In this document: in pieces, positions 25,440-38,128 of the stretch
Position numbering within the stretch: position 1 is the first letter of the stretch
Layout of the letters: every line of letters starts with the position of its first letter
NCBI GenBank assembly: GCA_012934845.2
Contig: WNNJ02001213.1
Location: 62,001 to 126,000 of the forward strand
Source: Pomphorhynchus laevis
Taxonomy: Eukaryota > Acanthocephala > Palaeacanthocephala > Echinorhynchida > Pomphorhynchidae
DNA length: 64,000 bases
Reading direction: 5' to 3'
Notes under the pieces: generated by a model
Told to the model about the DNA's origin: nothing
Seen by the model: the letters and a program-made list of their open reading frames with translations, nothing else
The model's database searches: none
Translations under genes and position numbers: made by a program

Positions 25440-26005
25440 TTGACAAGAAAAATAAATAATATAAAAAAATTTTCTTGTCAACCACTGGTCCGGGTGTCGG
25501 GTCGTGGAGACAGTGCACGAAAAACTACTCCAGACATCGCGATCCTGGGTGACAGACCAGAGTTCTCTTTCAGATACCCCAAGGAGGTTTCATACAGTTT
25601 CAAAATTTGATCTCTCTACCTGTATTGAGGTCTACCTCGAGGTTTATTTCCAGATAGTCCGGCCTGGAACACCCTTTGATGAAGGTGATCCCTAGACATC
25701 CTAAGAACGTGTCCTAGCCACATCAGCTGACTTTCTTCGATGTGGAGAAGAAGCAACTTTACTCTGAGTCTATCCTGGATAAACGAATTCCTAACCTTAT
25801 CTCTAAGGCTAAGACAGGCTATACCGCGAAGGAACCTCATATAATTAAATAATTAATACAAATAATTAATCTTAATCATTTGTATTTAAATAATTTTTAG
25901 ACAAAGAATTTGAACACATATATATTTAGGTATGCACTTGACGAATCTATTTGCTAACACTTGAATACAACACATATCTTTGACAATGTAGAAATTTTGA
26001 ATTTT
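25440..26005 (-). mobile_element. RTE-type LINE 3-prime fragment with shared AT-rich leader
   Basis: The minus strand from 25840 encodes MRFLRGIACLSLRDKV, later LLLLHIEESQLMWLGHVLRM and KPRGRPQYR, the typical end of an RTE-like LINE ORF, then a 3-prime tail with TGACAAGAAAA. It matches the larger LINE at 52680-53095. Upstream (25841-26005) lies about 165 bp of non-LINE sequence that is identical in layout to 42930-43098. The two fragments are therefore copies of one chimera and not two independent truncations. Confidence 0.8.
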
Positions 26006-26031
26006 TTATTAAAAAAATTTTTATTATGAAA

Positions 26032-26410
26032 TTTTGTCTGGAATGATTCCAGACAAAAATATTTGTCTGGAATAATTATATTATAGATGCAAGGTCTTTA
26101 AAATGACATGTAATCTACGTATTTGAATAATATAGTATCTTTGAAATATTACGTTTCATAGTAATTTAAAAATTATATTTTGAATTTAAATGTTTTAGTT
26201 TTGACAATATTTTAAATGTTACTATTTCAATGCAAGTAATCTTAAAATTACTACAGCTCTATCAGATGTACGTCTTTTCAACAATATTCTGCTATTAAAT
26301 TGAACTGTGGTGAATGAAAATTCTATAGGAATTGGTTTAATTCCTATAGAATTAAATTATATGATTTTATAAAATAATTCCATTAGATGGCAACTGTTCG
26401 CCATCTAATC
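26032..26410. repeat. Cluster of perfect short inverted duplications
   Basis: Three hairpins in 380 bp: TTTTGTCTGGAAT with its inverse at about 26033-26058, with a third copy following; TTCTATAGGAATT with its inverse at 26321-26351 (5-nt loop); and ATTAGATGGC with its inverse at 26382-26409 (8-nt loop). None shows coding or transposon ends. They lie inside an MKS1 intron. Confidence 0.75.
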
Positions 26411-27470
26411 TCTAATTTTCAGTAAAAATATCAAGACATAAAATTTAGATTTTATTTACTATTTATTATATTAATAATATCAATATAATAAATATCAATA
26501 TAATAATATCAATATAATAAATATTAGTATAATGTTTACTTTTTTCAATTTCGATTTTATTTTAGATTGACAATCAATGGGTTGACAATAGCGTTTTAGA
26601 AATAATAAGATTACAAACATCAGCGATGGCGGACTGTAGGAAGACAATATTACTATCGTTAGTTTAGCTTGATTTTAGCTAATAATTTATTTATATATTC
26701 AAGTTACCACTAATGTATTACTTATTTTACCGATTTTTGCTTTATTAAAATGATCAGCCAAAAGATAATTTCATATCAAAGCATTGCTTATATCAAGCTA
26801 TACTCGACAATACATTTGGAATTAATATACACTTTACCTCTAAATTCTGTGGGTGTAAGAGTAATTTCATTTAATTTCATATAGAAATTTCTATTTTTCG
26901 AAATTGCTACATTTTATCGAAGTGTTAAAAGTCAGATGAGATATTCGTGTATTTATTTGCCTGCAAGAATATCTAAGTCTTGAAATCTTGCTAAAAGCTT
27001 TGATTGAACGCATTGACTATAAAATTAAATGTATTAACCCTTAAATCAGAACCTCTTGTTCTGACCTAAAGGGCCGGACTAATTTATAGAATGTAATAAT
27101 TTTGTGATCAAGCAAAAGCAGCTTTATATACTTGAAGAACGAGGTGAGAATATTTATTTTGAACGTAAACTACTAGGCCATAATATTAACATTTATATTA
27201 TTCATGGCCAATCTCATCGAGTTTTCTAGATGTATGTCCGTTATATTGTTCTAGCGGCGCGCCAGATAACAATGCTCAGCGGACTGGATCCGGGCAACCG
27301 GTTGCCCATATGTGATCTACAGTAACTGTTAGTTTACAAAATGTAAACATACTACGTAATTTTTTTAATTGGCATTATATTGAATTGGTTCCAAATTCAA
27401 TAGCAATTTGTTTTGATTCGTTAAGTAAAAGTATCTTGATGTGGATTATACATTATTCTTCTGTTTTAAG

Positions 27471-27536
27471 CGAGTCGTACTCTAATAGAAAAGCGTTCAT
27501 GGTTATTATGGCTAATTTATCAGATCATGAAACGAG
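27471..27536 (+). CDS. MKS1: MKS1, probable middle exon
   Basis: The plus strand reads ESYSNRKAFMVIMANLSDHET between an acceptor (TTCTGTTTTAAG, end 27470) and a donor (GAG then GTTAGC, donor 27537). Length is 66 nt (1 + 63 + 2). The block FMVIMANLSD resembles the MKS1 segment TMYIMADLGPYG, which falls between the N-terminal exons at 21 kb and the B9 exons at 28-38 kb, as the position requires. The acceptor and the non-GTRAG donor are weak, and at least one more exon on each side is missing from my reading, so this is probable rather than certain. Confidence 0.45.
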
Positions 27537-28008
27537 GTTAGCTTTATTCTGAATTGGTAGCTGAAAATATAAAGTTTAGTATTTCAACACAAAAAGCCTG
27601 TAATTGAATTACTTATGCAGGATAAATCAGTCTTTAATATCCTATGTATATAGAAAGGTCATGCTTTCCATATCAATATTATATCACAGTCCCTATTCAA
27701 ATTTAATTTCATTGATACATTTTGACAAATGTGTTCTTACTTTAATTTAGGAGTTTGTACGAGATTAGTCTGCTTTTGTAAATGCACACTGAAAACTTTT
27801 TGAATTTACTTAAAGTGTTGCTTATGTAAACATCATGTTTGGTTTAAGCAGTTCTTATTCAAGAATATAAGAATAATATTAAGAATTATTATATTATTAT
27901 ATTCAAGAATATAATAATATATAAGAATAATTCTATTAGTTTAAATAGCTACTTGACGAGATATTAATTTGCAGACACTCAATTATAAAGTTAGAGTGAC
28001 TATAAACT

Positions 28009-28298
28009 AAATTAATTTGATTTCTGTTTTTACCTTTTCAAAATATCTCCTAGAAAAGCTAATTTGTGAACATAAGCAGAATGGCTAATGCATTCAGGTG
28101 CAATAATCCATTTGTCGTTACATGAAGATATTCGATAGTTTAAAAACTAAAATAAATTAATTTGATTTCTGTTTTTACCTTTTCAAAATATCTCCTAGAA
28201 AAGCTAATTTGTGAACATAAGCAGAATGGCTAATGCATTCAGGTGCAATAATCCATTTGTCGTTACATGAAGATATTCGATAGTTTAAAAACTTTCAG
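28009..28298 (+). repeat. 145-bp tandem duplication upstream of an MKS1 exon
   Basis: Two virtually identical units, 28009-28153 and 28154-28298. Each runs from AAATTAATTTGATTTCTG to AAGATATTCGATAGTTTAAA. They lie in the intron 125 bp before the exon at 28424. They hold no coding. The identity implies a young duplication. Confidence 0.85.
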
Positions 28299-28423
28299 AC
28301 AATGGAATAAATTTATTTAATTTTGTTTAATGGAATTAACATTGGAATAATTGTAGCTTTTTCAGCTCTTAGAAATGACTTTGCTATAAAAAGTGATTAT
28401 CTGCACGAAGAACCAATTCTAAG

Positions 28424-28553
28424 CTTTTAACTTTCCGCCTGACAATTACCGGTCTGGCGAATGACTATATCGATAGTTATCCCATAGTAATTATTTACAA
28501 AGACCATTGTCCGAATTTTAAATTTGTCCGTTTATGGGTTGAATATCCTGGTA
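28424..28553 (+). CDS. MKS1: MKS1, exon entering the B9 domain
   Basis: Reads TFRLTITGLANDYIDSYP and later NFKFVRLWVEYPG, ending in phase 1 at a strong donor (GTAAGTGAC, 28554). The next exon (34129) starts in the complementary phase. The join gives VEYPGRWHAEMDDVHSG, matching the start of the MKS1 B9 domain (human, from memory: VHFFVELP..HWSS..QLSGVTQT). The acceptor could be after CTAAG (28423) or 13 nt earlier. The intron that follows is 5.6 kb long and holds a satellite, unlike the other introns of about 50 nt. Confidence 0.75.
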
Positions 28554-30399
28554 GTAAGTGACACTTTCAGCTAATTTATATATTAAAATATAAAGTTATA
28601 TTTACAATGACTACACAGGCGCAGTCGTCATAGTATTATGCCATTTTATTGAGCAGTATTAATACGATTAATATTTGTATATATATCATTAAAAGCGTCG
28701 ACAGCTTTTAAAAACTTACTATTTTTATAGATCATTACTTGCATAAATGACATGTTGTTTAGTTTTGAAATTAAACCTTTGATGATAGTTCTTTTGTAAT
28801 TGACATACTTTGAAAACTTTCGCTTATGGTATAAATTTAATGCTAAGACTTTTACTGAGGAAACTAAAGTAAATGTTGATGTGAATTAAGTTAAAAAAAT
28901 CACATTCAATCCATATGAAAGAAGAATCTCAGGATAAAATTAAGGCACGGTTCCCATCAATATACCCAAAACGTGACAAGATGGATTAGTGGTCTATGTG
29001 TTACGAAAGGGATCTTCTCTTTGGCTTTTAATATTTCCCATTGGAAAACCGGGCTTACTTCTATTGGATAATGAATTCACCGATGCGTTAGCTGGACGTA
29101 ATGGTAGCATTTAGAAAGTTGGAATAATTGTTGTTATAAATGTACATCAACGATGAAAGATAGTCACGCGATCTATTGCAAGTTCGAAGCATTACCCATG
29201 ATTCATCACAAAAAATTAGAAACATTTTCAGGTTTATTTTACTAGTTCACGATGAAAGATTATTAATAAATGAAATTGCATGTATAAATGAATGCACACG
29301 ACTTGACGTAGCTTGTGTTGGATTGTTTATCACGAGAAAGTAAAAGAATCAATGTTCAGTGAGAGGATTAGAAGACGTAATTTTCTGTTCATTATTTTAT
29401 CTACCTCTGAAGGCACAAGCCCGAAATGCGCGATGCATTGGGGAGTTTTTTTGAACAAAATGTATTATAAGCATACACTATATATAGCTATGTTTTATGT
29501 AGCTATGTGCTTCATTCAGTTGTTTCAAACAAATACATGTTTTAAATTACCTAAATTGTGAAATTTTGTTTACACAAGCTCAAGCTGAATATGTGCGACC
29601 CCATTGCTTTACTGCTAAGAAATATTGTGAGAACAATCTAAATTATCTTACAGAACTGCGATGAAGGCATTAAAAACGTTTTTGGGAATATTAATCGGAA
29701 CCGTGCTTTATTGTAGATATACTAGTTTAATTATTATAAATTGATTAATATTAATTGATAAATATTATTAATAGTATTTTTTCTTATCGTAAAATTCTAA
29801 TTTACTTATAATCGACCTTTTAAATACAATTCTAAATCTCAGGTAGCATTTTCAAAAGAGTTATCAAACAAGCGCTACTTGTTATTAATTTAAATACTAA
29901 AATGTGTTTTTAACCATTTGATTTTCGCACACGATATCAAATTGGCATTATGAAGCAAATGTACTAATTACAATTTAGACATGAAGAGATAATATGCATA
30001 ATAACGTATAGCTCTTCAGGTGTCTTGACACTAACTCCTGACTTCAACTTTCGTCGTGCATGCTATACATTTCGGTACCGTGGTACGTATTTTCTTTTAA
30101 GTGTAAACTATAAAAAATTTCTTTAGGTAAAATTTATTCATACAAACTTATTCACTGTGAACAGTTTACAGATATCGATTGTATTATTCGGGAGGAGGCT
30201 ACGTTTAAAAAGGTATCATTATTTGATATTTATTATATGGTCAGTATAAGTTTAAGATTAGTCTAATTTCGTAATTAAATAAAGAGCGTGCACGTAGATG
30301 AAATAAGATATCTAACGGAGAGCTATCATATTATCACAGCTAGAATCTACACAGCATTTATTGGTTATATCTTGACAATTATTCCTTAAAAATTATTAA

Positions 30400-31080
30400 A
30401 AATCTTAATTTTTCAATTAAGATTAAATTTTTTAAATTAATTTTTTTAATTAATATGAAAAAGCATTTGTGAATAAAAAATTATGTTTAATAATTCAGAT
30501 TAAAATTAAAAATCTTAATTAAAATTAAAAATCTTAATTTTTAAATTAAAATTAAAAAGATAATCAGTGATAAAAAGTTTAAAAATTCTGATAAAAATTC
30601 AGCTTAAAATTGAAAATCTTGATAAAAATCAAAATTAAATGGATAACGATAAAAAATTAAAAATCTTAATTTTTAAATTAAAAATCTTAATTTTTAAATT
30701 AAAATTAAAAATCTTAATTTTTAAATTAAAATTAAAAAGATAATCTGTGATAAAAAGTTTAAAAATTCTGATTAAAAATTCAGATTAAAATTGAAAATCT
30801 TGATAAAAATCAAAATTAAAAGAATAACGATAAAAAATTAAAAATCTTTATTTTTAAATTAAAAATCTTAATTTTTAAATTAAAATTAAAAATCTTAATT
30901 TTTAAATTAAGATTAAAAAGATAATCTGTGATAAAAAGTTTAAAAATTCTGATTAAAAATTCAGATTAAAATTAAAATTCTTGATAAAAATCAAAATTAA
31001 AAGAATCACGCTAAAAAATTAAAAATCTTAATTTTTAAATTAAAATTAAAAATTAAAAAAGATATGATTAAAAATTTATA
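30400..31080 (+). repeat. 180-bp AT-rich satellite, three to four units
   Basis: The marker AGATAATCTGTGATAAAAAG recurs at about 30558, 30738 and 30919, a period of 180-181 bp. A partial unit lies at each end. Units consist of alternating AAAATTAAAAATC and AATTTTTAAATT blocks, so each unit is itself rich in short inverse repeats. The array sits inside the long MKS1 intron 28554-34128, where nothing else is recognised apart from the PLE tail at 33218. Confidence 0.85.
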
Positions 31081-33217
31081 ACAAAAAACTATTTTTACGA
31101 AAGTAGTTTGATTACATTTGTTCGCTTTTTTAATTATTTATGCCATAGAAGATGTTCTTATATTTTCTGTTGTTAAATTACGGATAACCGTTGTGTAAGT
31201 GCATATTTTTTTTCGTTTTGAATTTTAAGATGATCATTACACATTTTATTACTGTTATAGAGCAAAATAATTTTAATACGTGTGGGTACTCTCGATTTCT
31301 ACCTAGACATTATGAGTTAAGTAGATTCCAGTATTAAACCGTTGGTTTAAATTAAATTATCGTTGGTATTATACGACTGATTTTTAGTTCAAACATCAAA
31401 TGTTTGTCTATATGAACACCTTGCTTTCTGTTGTTTGCAACATTACTTTAATATCTAAGCTAAACATAATAATCACCTGTCAAGAGCCTTTTCACTAAAA
31501 AGGCGGATAATGGGATATCTTATTCTCAGTTCTGTAGGAATCGTTTGTTAATGCTGATATTGGAAATGCATCCATTAAAATTATATATTTTTTTCTGTAT
31601 GTTAATTATTTAAAGGTAAATAAATAGTATGGGCTTTTAAAATATTGTGAACATTACACTCTCCATCAATGTATTTTTATCGATTACACAAGTGATTAAG
31701 AAAATAACATTAGGAGTGAATCGTGCATTTTTATTTGTCCCATGTCTCGACACTGTCCTATACCAAAAATTTTTGATTATATAATAACATCAAAAATTCT
31801 GAATAATTCTAACAATTCTTAATATTACTATTAGAATGATTTTTATTGAACATGAAATTAAATTTGTTCAATTTCAAACAGAATATAAAATATCCTTTTT
31901 AATTAAACTAGCTTAATTTTAAAAATGATATAAATGATCATATTTCGTTTACTCCTGCATTTAGTTTAAATATTATTAAACTAGTTTATTATCGAATTTC
32001 TATATACATTTAATAAAATATATAAAAATATCCTGTTCACTTCCTTTTAATGTAAAAATTTAAGCCTTTAAATTAATATTTACTGATGGCTATCGATCGA
32101 AACTTATGATTTTGACATAATGTTATTTGAAAACGTTTTATTATAAACTTTAAATATCATTTTGTTCCTAACTACATTAGCCTAAAATAAAATGACCTAA
32201 ATAGAGCAAACAATTTCCTAGTAAAATTAAATCAGTATTTAAATTCTTTTAATTTTGGTAAATGAAAATTTTACTTTAAAATTATTGAATTGGAACGATA
32301 CCTGCTGATTTTCTTGAGTTTATTGAATTCAAAAGTTATACTCAGCAAATAAAAATTTATTTTTTTTTCAATATTTAAACTGAACAAATCTGCTATCAAC
32401 ATTTATATTTGATTGTATTAAACAGTTAGTAATTAATTCAAAAAGCTACGTTCACAACACATCATTTTCAAAGTTTGGGTGTTTAAATATAAAAAAAAAT
32501 CGCTTATGGTGAAATTTTGAATATTTGTTCAGTGGAAATATTGAAAATAAATACAATTTTCATTTGCCGAGTATGACTTTTCAAATCAATAAAATAATAG
32601 TTTTACTTTTAAGCAATAATTATAGAGCTGATAATTCTAATTTTATTGTTGATTTAAAGAAACTAGATACATATCGAACTTATCTTCAATCTTTGGTATC
32701 AACGACGTTCCACAGAGTAAGGCAGATTTTTTATAACATGTTTCCATATTTCCTTTGATTAAGGTACCAACCGGAAACAAACTTATATTATTAAACGGAA
32801 CTATTCAATCCGCTACAAGTTTGAATAAAAATCCCATTTTTGTATATTATCAATTATATTTGCCTATTGGTAAAATTACCTTTTAAATTATTTACGATAG
32901 AGTTGATTTATCGGATTATATTTTTTAATTTGTTCACATACTTTTGACCACGAAACTAACAGAGTAGCAAGGTTTGATGTTTTATCATTCGAGATTTACA
33001 ATTGTGGCATTGTTTTATTTTAATAAACTTTAAATAACATTTTATTTATCACATAAATTGATTTAAAAATTAAATGACTTATAATGTGCACAAAAATGAC
33101 GCTAAAAGAGTGGTATTACTTTACATTCAAAATTTTAAAAATAATTGTAACTATTTTGACTCTCGTGGTAAAATTGGCTTGCATACTTTAATATCAATGT
33201 AATGTGGGCTCTGTCGT

Positions 33218-33455
33218 TGTATATAATCAGATCAGCCACTGCATCTACGTATTTTATATTATATATAAATTAAAAATGCTTTTATAATATTTTATATAGT
33301 TTATATTTATAGAAAGTTAAAATTTAATATAAAAATCAATTTTTATAAATTGAATAATATACAATGTATTAGGTCATTAGGAGGAAATGTTATATTATCA
33401 GGTGTCGACCCCTATTTCTCGACCCAACATTACCAAATGTTGGGTCGAGAAATAA
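33218..33455 (-). repeat. PLE 3-prime tail ending in a perfect hairpin
   Basis: The minus strand carries the tail. On the plus strand it reads from CAGATCAGCCACTGCATCTA to TCGACCCCTATTTC. At its inner end, ATTTCTCGACCCAACATT (33414-33431) is followed after 4 nt by its exact inverse (33436-33453). The normal tail continues differently here, so the tail end has been copied back on itself. Confidence 0.75.
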
Positions 33456-34128
33456 ATCATTATAACAAATCTATGAAGAGTTCAATAAACTATTTTTACA
33501 AAGCTTCTAATATCGAAATTAAATTGGCTAATTTAAACGTATATGAATATAAATTTAGGATTTTATGAATAGATTAACACATAATATGCTCTGTGATAAA
33601 TTGAATAAGTATTGCGGAGGAACATATGTTTCATCATATACTGACAGTTGTTATTCTATCTAACAGAACAGCAGGATAAAATATACATAATAGTATATTG
33701 CCACAAAACTACATCGAGTTTTATCCTTAAAATATCAAAATTAAATGCATATTTCAATTAACTAATTGCAGTAATCATTATTTTTGTTGAGAATAAGGTC
33801 ATTTGTATAAAATCTTTAATTGTATAAATCACTTAAATATCAATTCTATTTAATTTTCTAAATTTTCCAAATAATTTAAAATTATTCGAATTTTTAAACT
33901 TCTTTCATTTTATAACTTTAAAAAGTTTTTTTCTATATAATTATAATAATTATAATATAAATGTGTTATGATTATTTTGCTAAATAGGTTTTAAGATGTA
34001 AATTTGTGATATAAATGTGCTATGATAAGTTTGCTAAATCTAATTAAGATTATATTTAAGTTACTAATTTTCGCTAATAGCGAGATGCAAAACTTGCATT
34101 TCGTTAGTACATTGATTTTTACGACTAG

Positions 34129-34462
34129 GATGGCATGCAGAAATGGACGATGTGCATTCTGGCTTTACGCAAACAAGCAATCTAAGAGTAAGCATCATTC
34201 ATGAACCAATCTATGTTCACCATATGTCATAATATAAAAGAAAAAATTAGCAGTTTTCGGTTATCCAATCGAGTTTAATGTAACAAGCAATAATGACTGC
34301 TCTGGCGGTATGAAGTTTTTGCTTATAAAGTATAACGGTGTTTCACTTATACAGATATTCACAAGCAATCACCATGCTTGATGTTTAAAGTGTTTTCAAT
34401 AGATCGGTGGAAATGCGTTAAAATTGAAGGATACGGATCTTGGACAATTCCATTACTATCAG
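34129..34462 (+). CDS. MKS1: MKS1, B9-domain exons (three, with 53- and 47-nt introns)
   Basis: Exons 34129-34187, 34241-34307 and 34355-34462, with introns GTAAGC..TAAAAG (53 nt) and GTATGA..TACAG (47 nt). All phases agree (1-0, 0-1, 1-1). The product is WHAEMDDVHSGFTQTSNLR, KKLAVFGYPIEFNVTSNN, then PCLMFKVFSIDRWKCVKI and EGYGSWTIPLLS. This is the core of the B9 domain of MKS1: SG.TQT, the HFSYPF-like FGYPIEF, then WxxxxxEGYG and the IP turn. B9 domains are C2-like lipid-binding folds that assemble at the ciliary transition zone. The donor at 34463 (GTAAAT) leads in phase to the exon at 35306. Confidence 0.9.
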
Positions 34463-34884
34463 GTAAATATTTAAAATTGTCAACTGACATATACGATAAA
34501 GCGATTAGTATAACTTTTCGACGAATATTAATCAAAAATATTTGAAACTTTACAAGATACGTGTACAAAATGAATAATATAAAATGTGCTTTATATGCCC
34601 TTATTTAGAAAAAACATTTGTAATTCATGAAAAATTTGACAAATAACATTTGACTGGACATTTCGAATGTAAAATAAATCATTCATAGTCAAAAGTATCG
34701 ACTACTGTTCAAAGAATATATTTAAAGAGTTGAATTGACAAAAGTTTGAGTCATCGAAACTTTAAATTATATTAATAAATAATTTTCAATATACTGCAAC
34801 ATTAGGAACGGAGTACAGTCACAAACACGCAATTCAAAAACACAAAAATACTAAAATAGTTGATGATCCAATATTGATAAAGAA

Positions 34885-34990
34885 TTATTTGAGCTGGATC
34901 AAAGAAGGAAAAATTTGAATTTTCGTTAACCTTTGCTAGCATCTTCAGTAAATTACATTTCATTTTCTTCATTGGATCCATTATTCCATA
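34885..34990 (-). repeat. Fold-back element remnant with hairpin motif
   Basis: The minus strand has CTGAAGATGCTAGCAAAGG then TTAACGAAAATTC (34917-34948), a decayed copy of the CTGAAGAT-hairpin-GAAATATC motif. It is followed by CTTTGATCCAGCTCAAATAA, the flank that always accompanies this subfamily. It lies in the MKS1 intron 34463-35305. Confidence 0.65.
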
Positions 34991-35192
34991 TTAGATCAAC
35001 AACTGATGAGATTTATTGAAACTGAATTGTAGCGACTGATGTTGTTTAATAAGAATTTAAAATGTGTAAAATCATTTAAATAACAATAAGTGACATATTA
35101 ATTTAGAATCAGCTTAATTGATCACACTGAAAATAAGTGAAATGGTTTAAAAATTGAAAAAAAAAGTTTAAAACAGTTTTAAACTGCTTATT

Positions 35193-35287
35193 TTAGGATA
35201 AAATTGAAACATTTTACAAAATGTTTTAAATTGTTTATTTTAGGATAAAATTGAAACATTTTACAAAATGTTTTAAATTGTTTATTT
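35193..35287 (+). repeat. 47-bp tandem repeat, two units
   Basis: Two direct units with TTTTAGGATAAAATTGAAAC and ACATTTTACAAAATGTTTTA. Each contains a small hairpin (ACATTTTACAAAATGT). They directly precede the acceptor of the next MKS1 exon. Confidence 0.8.
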
Positions 35288-35305
35288 TAGGTTCCTATCT
35301 TACAG

Positions 35306-35415
35306 ATGTCAATTGTTGGAGATTATATAAACGAAAAGAGGAATTGACATTTCAGTTATTCGGATCGACCATTGATTTAAAAGATCTTCGGTATCTAGTT
35401 GAATTCGATTCTGAG
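35306..35415 (+). CDS. MKS1: MKS1, end of B9 domain
   Basis: Between a good acceptor (CCTATCTTACAG, end 35305) and a donor (GAG then GTATAA) the frame reads NCWRLYKRKEELTFQLFGS, then TIDLKDLRYLVEFDSE. It matches the MKS1 stretch TWRP..L.ELRRFFIGGSLELEDLSYV (from memory). It starts in phase 1, as the donor at 34463 requires, and ends in phase 0. The exon is 110 nt. Confidence 0.88.
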
Positions 35416-35639
35416 GTATAATATGATAATAAATGGTTGTTTTTCATATAAGACACTTACGAGATTAGAAATAGTTAAGATACTGTGTATTACTTACAAA
35501 TCCATACTTACGCTGTTTCAAACTTATATAACTCCAAACTTCTAATAGCATATGTCCTTAAGAATTTTAATTTGTACATTAAAATAGTATTAACAAGTGC
35601 CTCGCTACAAAATGGATAAATCATATCAGATAACTGAGT

Positions 35640-35880
35640 GTAAAAATAAAGGTAAATAATAAATAATTAAATAAGATTTTATAAGATATTTTGAGATTTT
35701 ATTTAAATTTGAAATGTTAAATAAAAGTCAATTTTTATGAATTAAAAAATAAATAACAGACGATGTATCAGAATAAAGAATAGGTGTCATCAAAAGGAAC
35801 TTCTATGTTATTATGTTTCAGCCCATATTCCTCGACCCAGCATAGTAACGGGACCAAAAAGCGCTTAAACAGTAAAAACT
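35640..35880 (-). repeat. PLE 3-prime tail
   Basis: Minus-strand copy of the standard tail. On the plus strand it shows CAGACGATGTATCAGAATAA, TTTCAGCCCATATTCCTCGA and CCAGCATAGTAACGGGACCA. Non-coding, inside the MKS1 intron 35416-38128. The rest of that intron up to 37020 shows no recognisable feature. Confidence 0.7.
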
Positions 35881-37020
35881 ACGTAATCAAGCAGAACAAA
35901 ATGTTATAACAATATCAGAACCAAAGAACTAAAAACATCATTTAGTAAAATACAAAATAACACACAGTAAAACACAATACCTTGCAAATCAAAAGCAGAG
36001 AGACATTAATTATATTTTAAGATAATTAATGTCCATTAAGTTGGACTCACGAGGCAAGACAAATAATTGCTTTCGTAATGCAACACAGTAGCGTTCTGAA
36101 AATCAACTGTATGATTAAGTGATGTACAATGTTGAGCAATGGCAATATAAACAGTTACATTTTGTAGATTATAGACGTGTTGCTTGATTCTTTCAGATTA
36201 ATATTGTCCAGTCTGGCCAATAAAGGACAGTCACAATCACAGCAAGGTATTTAATAAACAAAAATAAAAGTGTAGGCTTTAATAAGTTATGCATTTTAAG
36301 CAATTTTCTTTTAAATATGTAGACTGTTAATGTTAACGTTTTGTTTTGCTGTTACTGTTTGAACGCTTTCTTTTATCGTGTATGTTTTCTTACTTTTACC
36401 CATTTTATAGAGTGGGTAAATTATTTTATTATCTTATCTTATTTAATGTACAATTTTTCTTGATGATAAAAATTGCTGTAACAATTTTTCTTGATGATCA
36501 GTTGCCATTTAAATATTGAATAATATTTTTCATATGTTTGATTTTCCATGATTTCTATAAATTAAAATTAGCTAAATTTAAAGAAATTTATCACTTAAAT
36601 GTATTTAATAACTTGATCGGAAAATCTAACTAAATTATATATTTAGTACATTGTTTGCAATTTTCTCGAATCATTAACAAATATTCCCTTCAACTTTTTT
36701 GTGAATTCAAGATTCAGAAACAAGTTTGTAGCGTATACTACTGCGGCGATTTTCCAAAATTCCGATCAACTTCGCATATAATATCGCTTCGCAAAAGTAT
36801 CAAATGCCCTTTCACTCCAAATTCTTAGTATTTATAGATGAAATTTTACAACCTCGTCGAGCTCCATGATACTCTCTATCTTCACGCCTTCATAACTAGC
36901 TTACGCCATTCAACGATATCATAAAAGTTTCTTTTTATAAGCGGCAATCCATTTTTACTCAATTACCGTAGTATTATAACTATAAAATACGTTCGATAAA
37001 TTTTATCTTACGAGCAAGTT

Positions 37021-37690
37021 TGTATAGCTAATTGTAGCATATTCAGAAAATTTCCATTTTAATTACAATTTGTAATTTTCTGAAGATGCTAACAGAGGAA
37101 ATGAGCGAAACATCAAAAATAATTTCCTCTTTTCTTTGATCCAGCTCCAATAATATTTATCAATAATGGATCAGGATCAACTACTTAAAATTCAATTATA
37201 ATAAATAATTAATAAATAATAAGTAATTTTTATAAAAATTTATATAATTTATATCAAGTAAAAAGTTAAAATTGAAATTTATAATAAAAGTCATTTTTTA
37301 TGAATTGACTAATAAATAACACAATATATGAGAATAAGGATTTTAAATATCAGAATTTTAAATTACTGTCTCTAATAATAAAATTGGTCTCTAAAGTTTC
37401 TTAGTTTTTAGGTGTTTGTCATTGATAATAAATCGATGATAAAAAGCAATAATATTGCTAACGTAACAGTATATGTTAGGAGACTATCAAAATTATTTTT
37501 GATATTTCGCTAACTACTGTTAGCATTTTCTTGAGTAGTTAAGAAGTAACATCTTCCTAAGTAGTTAGTTAGACAAAGGAAGATGCTAACAATAGTTAGC
37601 GAAATATCAAAAATAATTACATATTTCCTTTGATCCAGCTCAAATAATTGTTTATCAATAATGGATCATTATCAACTATTTAAAATAAAT
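37021..37690. repeat. Two fold-back elements with paired hairpin motifs
   Basis: First element: minus motif CTGAATATGCTACAATTAGC at 37021-37046 facing a plus motif CTGAAGATGCTAACAGAGG at 37080-37114. Second element (arms 37489-37620): minus motif at 37501-37534 (stem GCTAAC, loop AGTA, GTTAGC) facing plus motif at 37579-37610 (GCTAAC, AATA, GTTAGC). Each plus motif is followed by GAAATATC or GAAACATC, then CCTTTGATCCAGCTC and AATAATGGATCA. Both lie in the same MKS1 intron, 400 bp apart. Confidence 0.8.
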
Positions 37691-38128
37691 ATTACTGTGA
37701 ATGATTATAACTTAACAATATGTTCTACAAATTATATATATTGTCACAGAATGAGGTATAAGTAGAAATTAATACTGGAACATCAAATATGGGTGTGATC
37801 TCAATGTACACTGCATATAAAAGTGATAAAAATAATACAAATGTGTATCCTGATATATTCATTTTTTTAAGTCACATCAGAAAAATACTGCAGAAGGGGT
37901 GCATGAATACGAAATGTATATATGTGCTTTTACAGTCGATACTCACCACTTACGCTGAGTGATGCTGAGTCAGGATTAAGATAAGGACTTGAAGGTAATT
38001 GCAAAATTAATAAACAAATGGTTTCAGTATGCGATGCAGAGTGATCAAAGCTCAAGGAAAATTTTAAAAAATCTAATTGCTTTTTGTACTAATTATCAAT
38101 TTAGAATTTTCTTAAACAATTTTTGCAG

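Noticed and set aside
29570-29725. Possible terminal exon after TCTTACAG at 29647
   Set aside because: Would need a 27-nt intron, and the read-through frame is equally good. It lies inside an MKS1 intron with no match to the protein.
30400-31080. CRISPR-like array
   Set aside because: Units are contiguous 180-bp satellite repeats without spacers, in an animal intron.
37003-37114. CTGAAGATGCTAAC...GAAA as a true hammerhead ribozyme
   Set aside because: One extra base sits between the CTGANGA strand and stem II in every copy, and no consistent stem III with a cleavage site was found.
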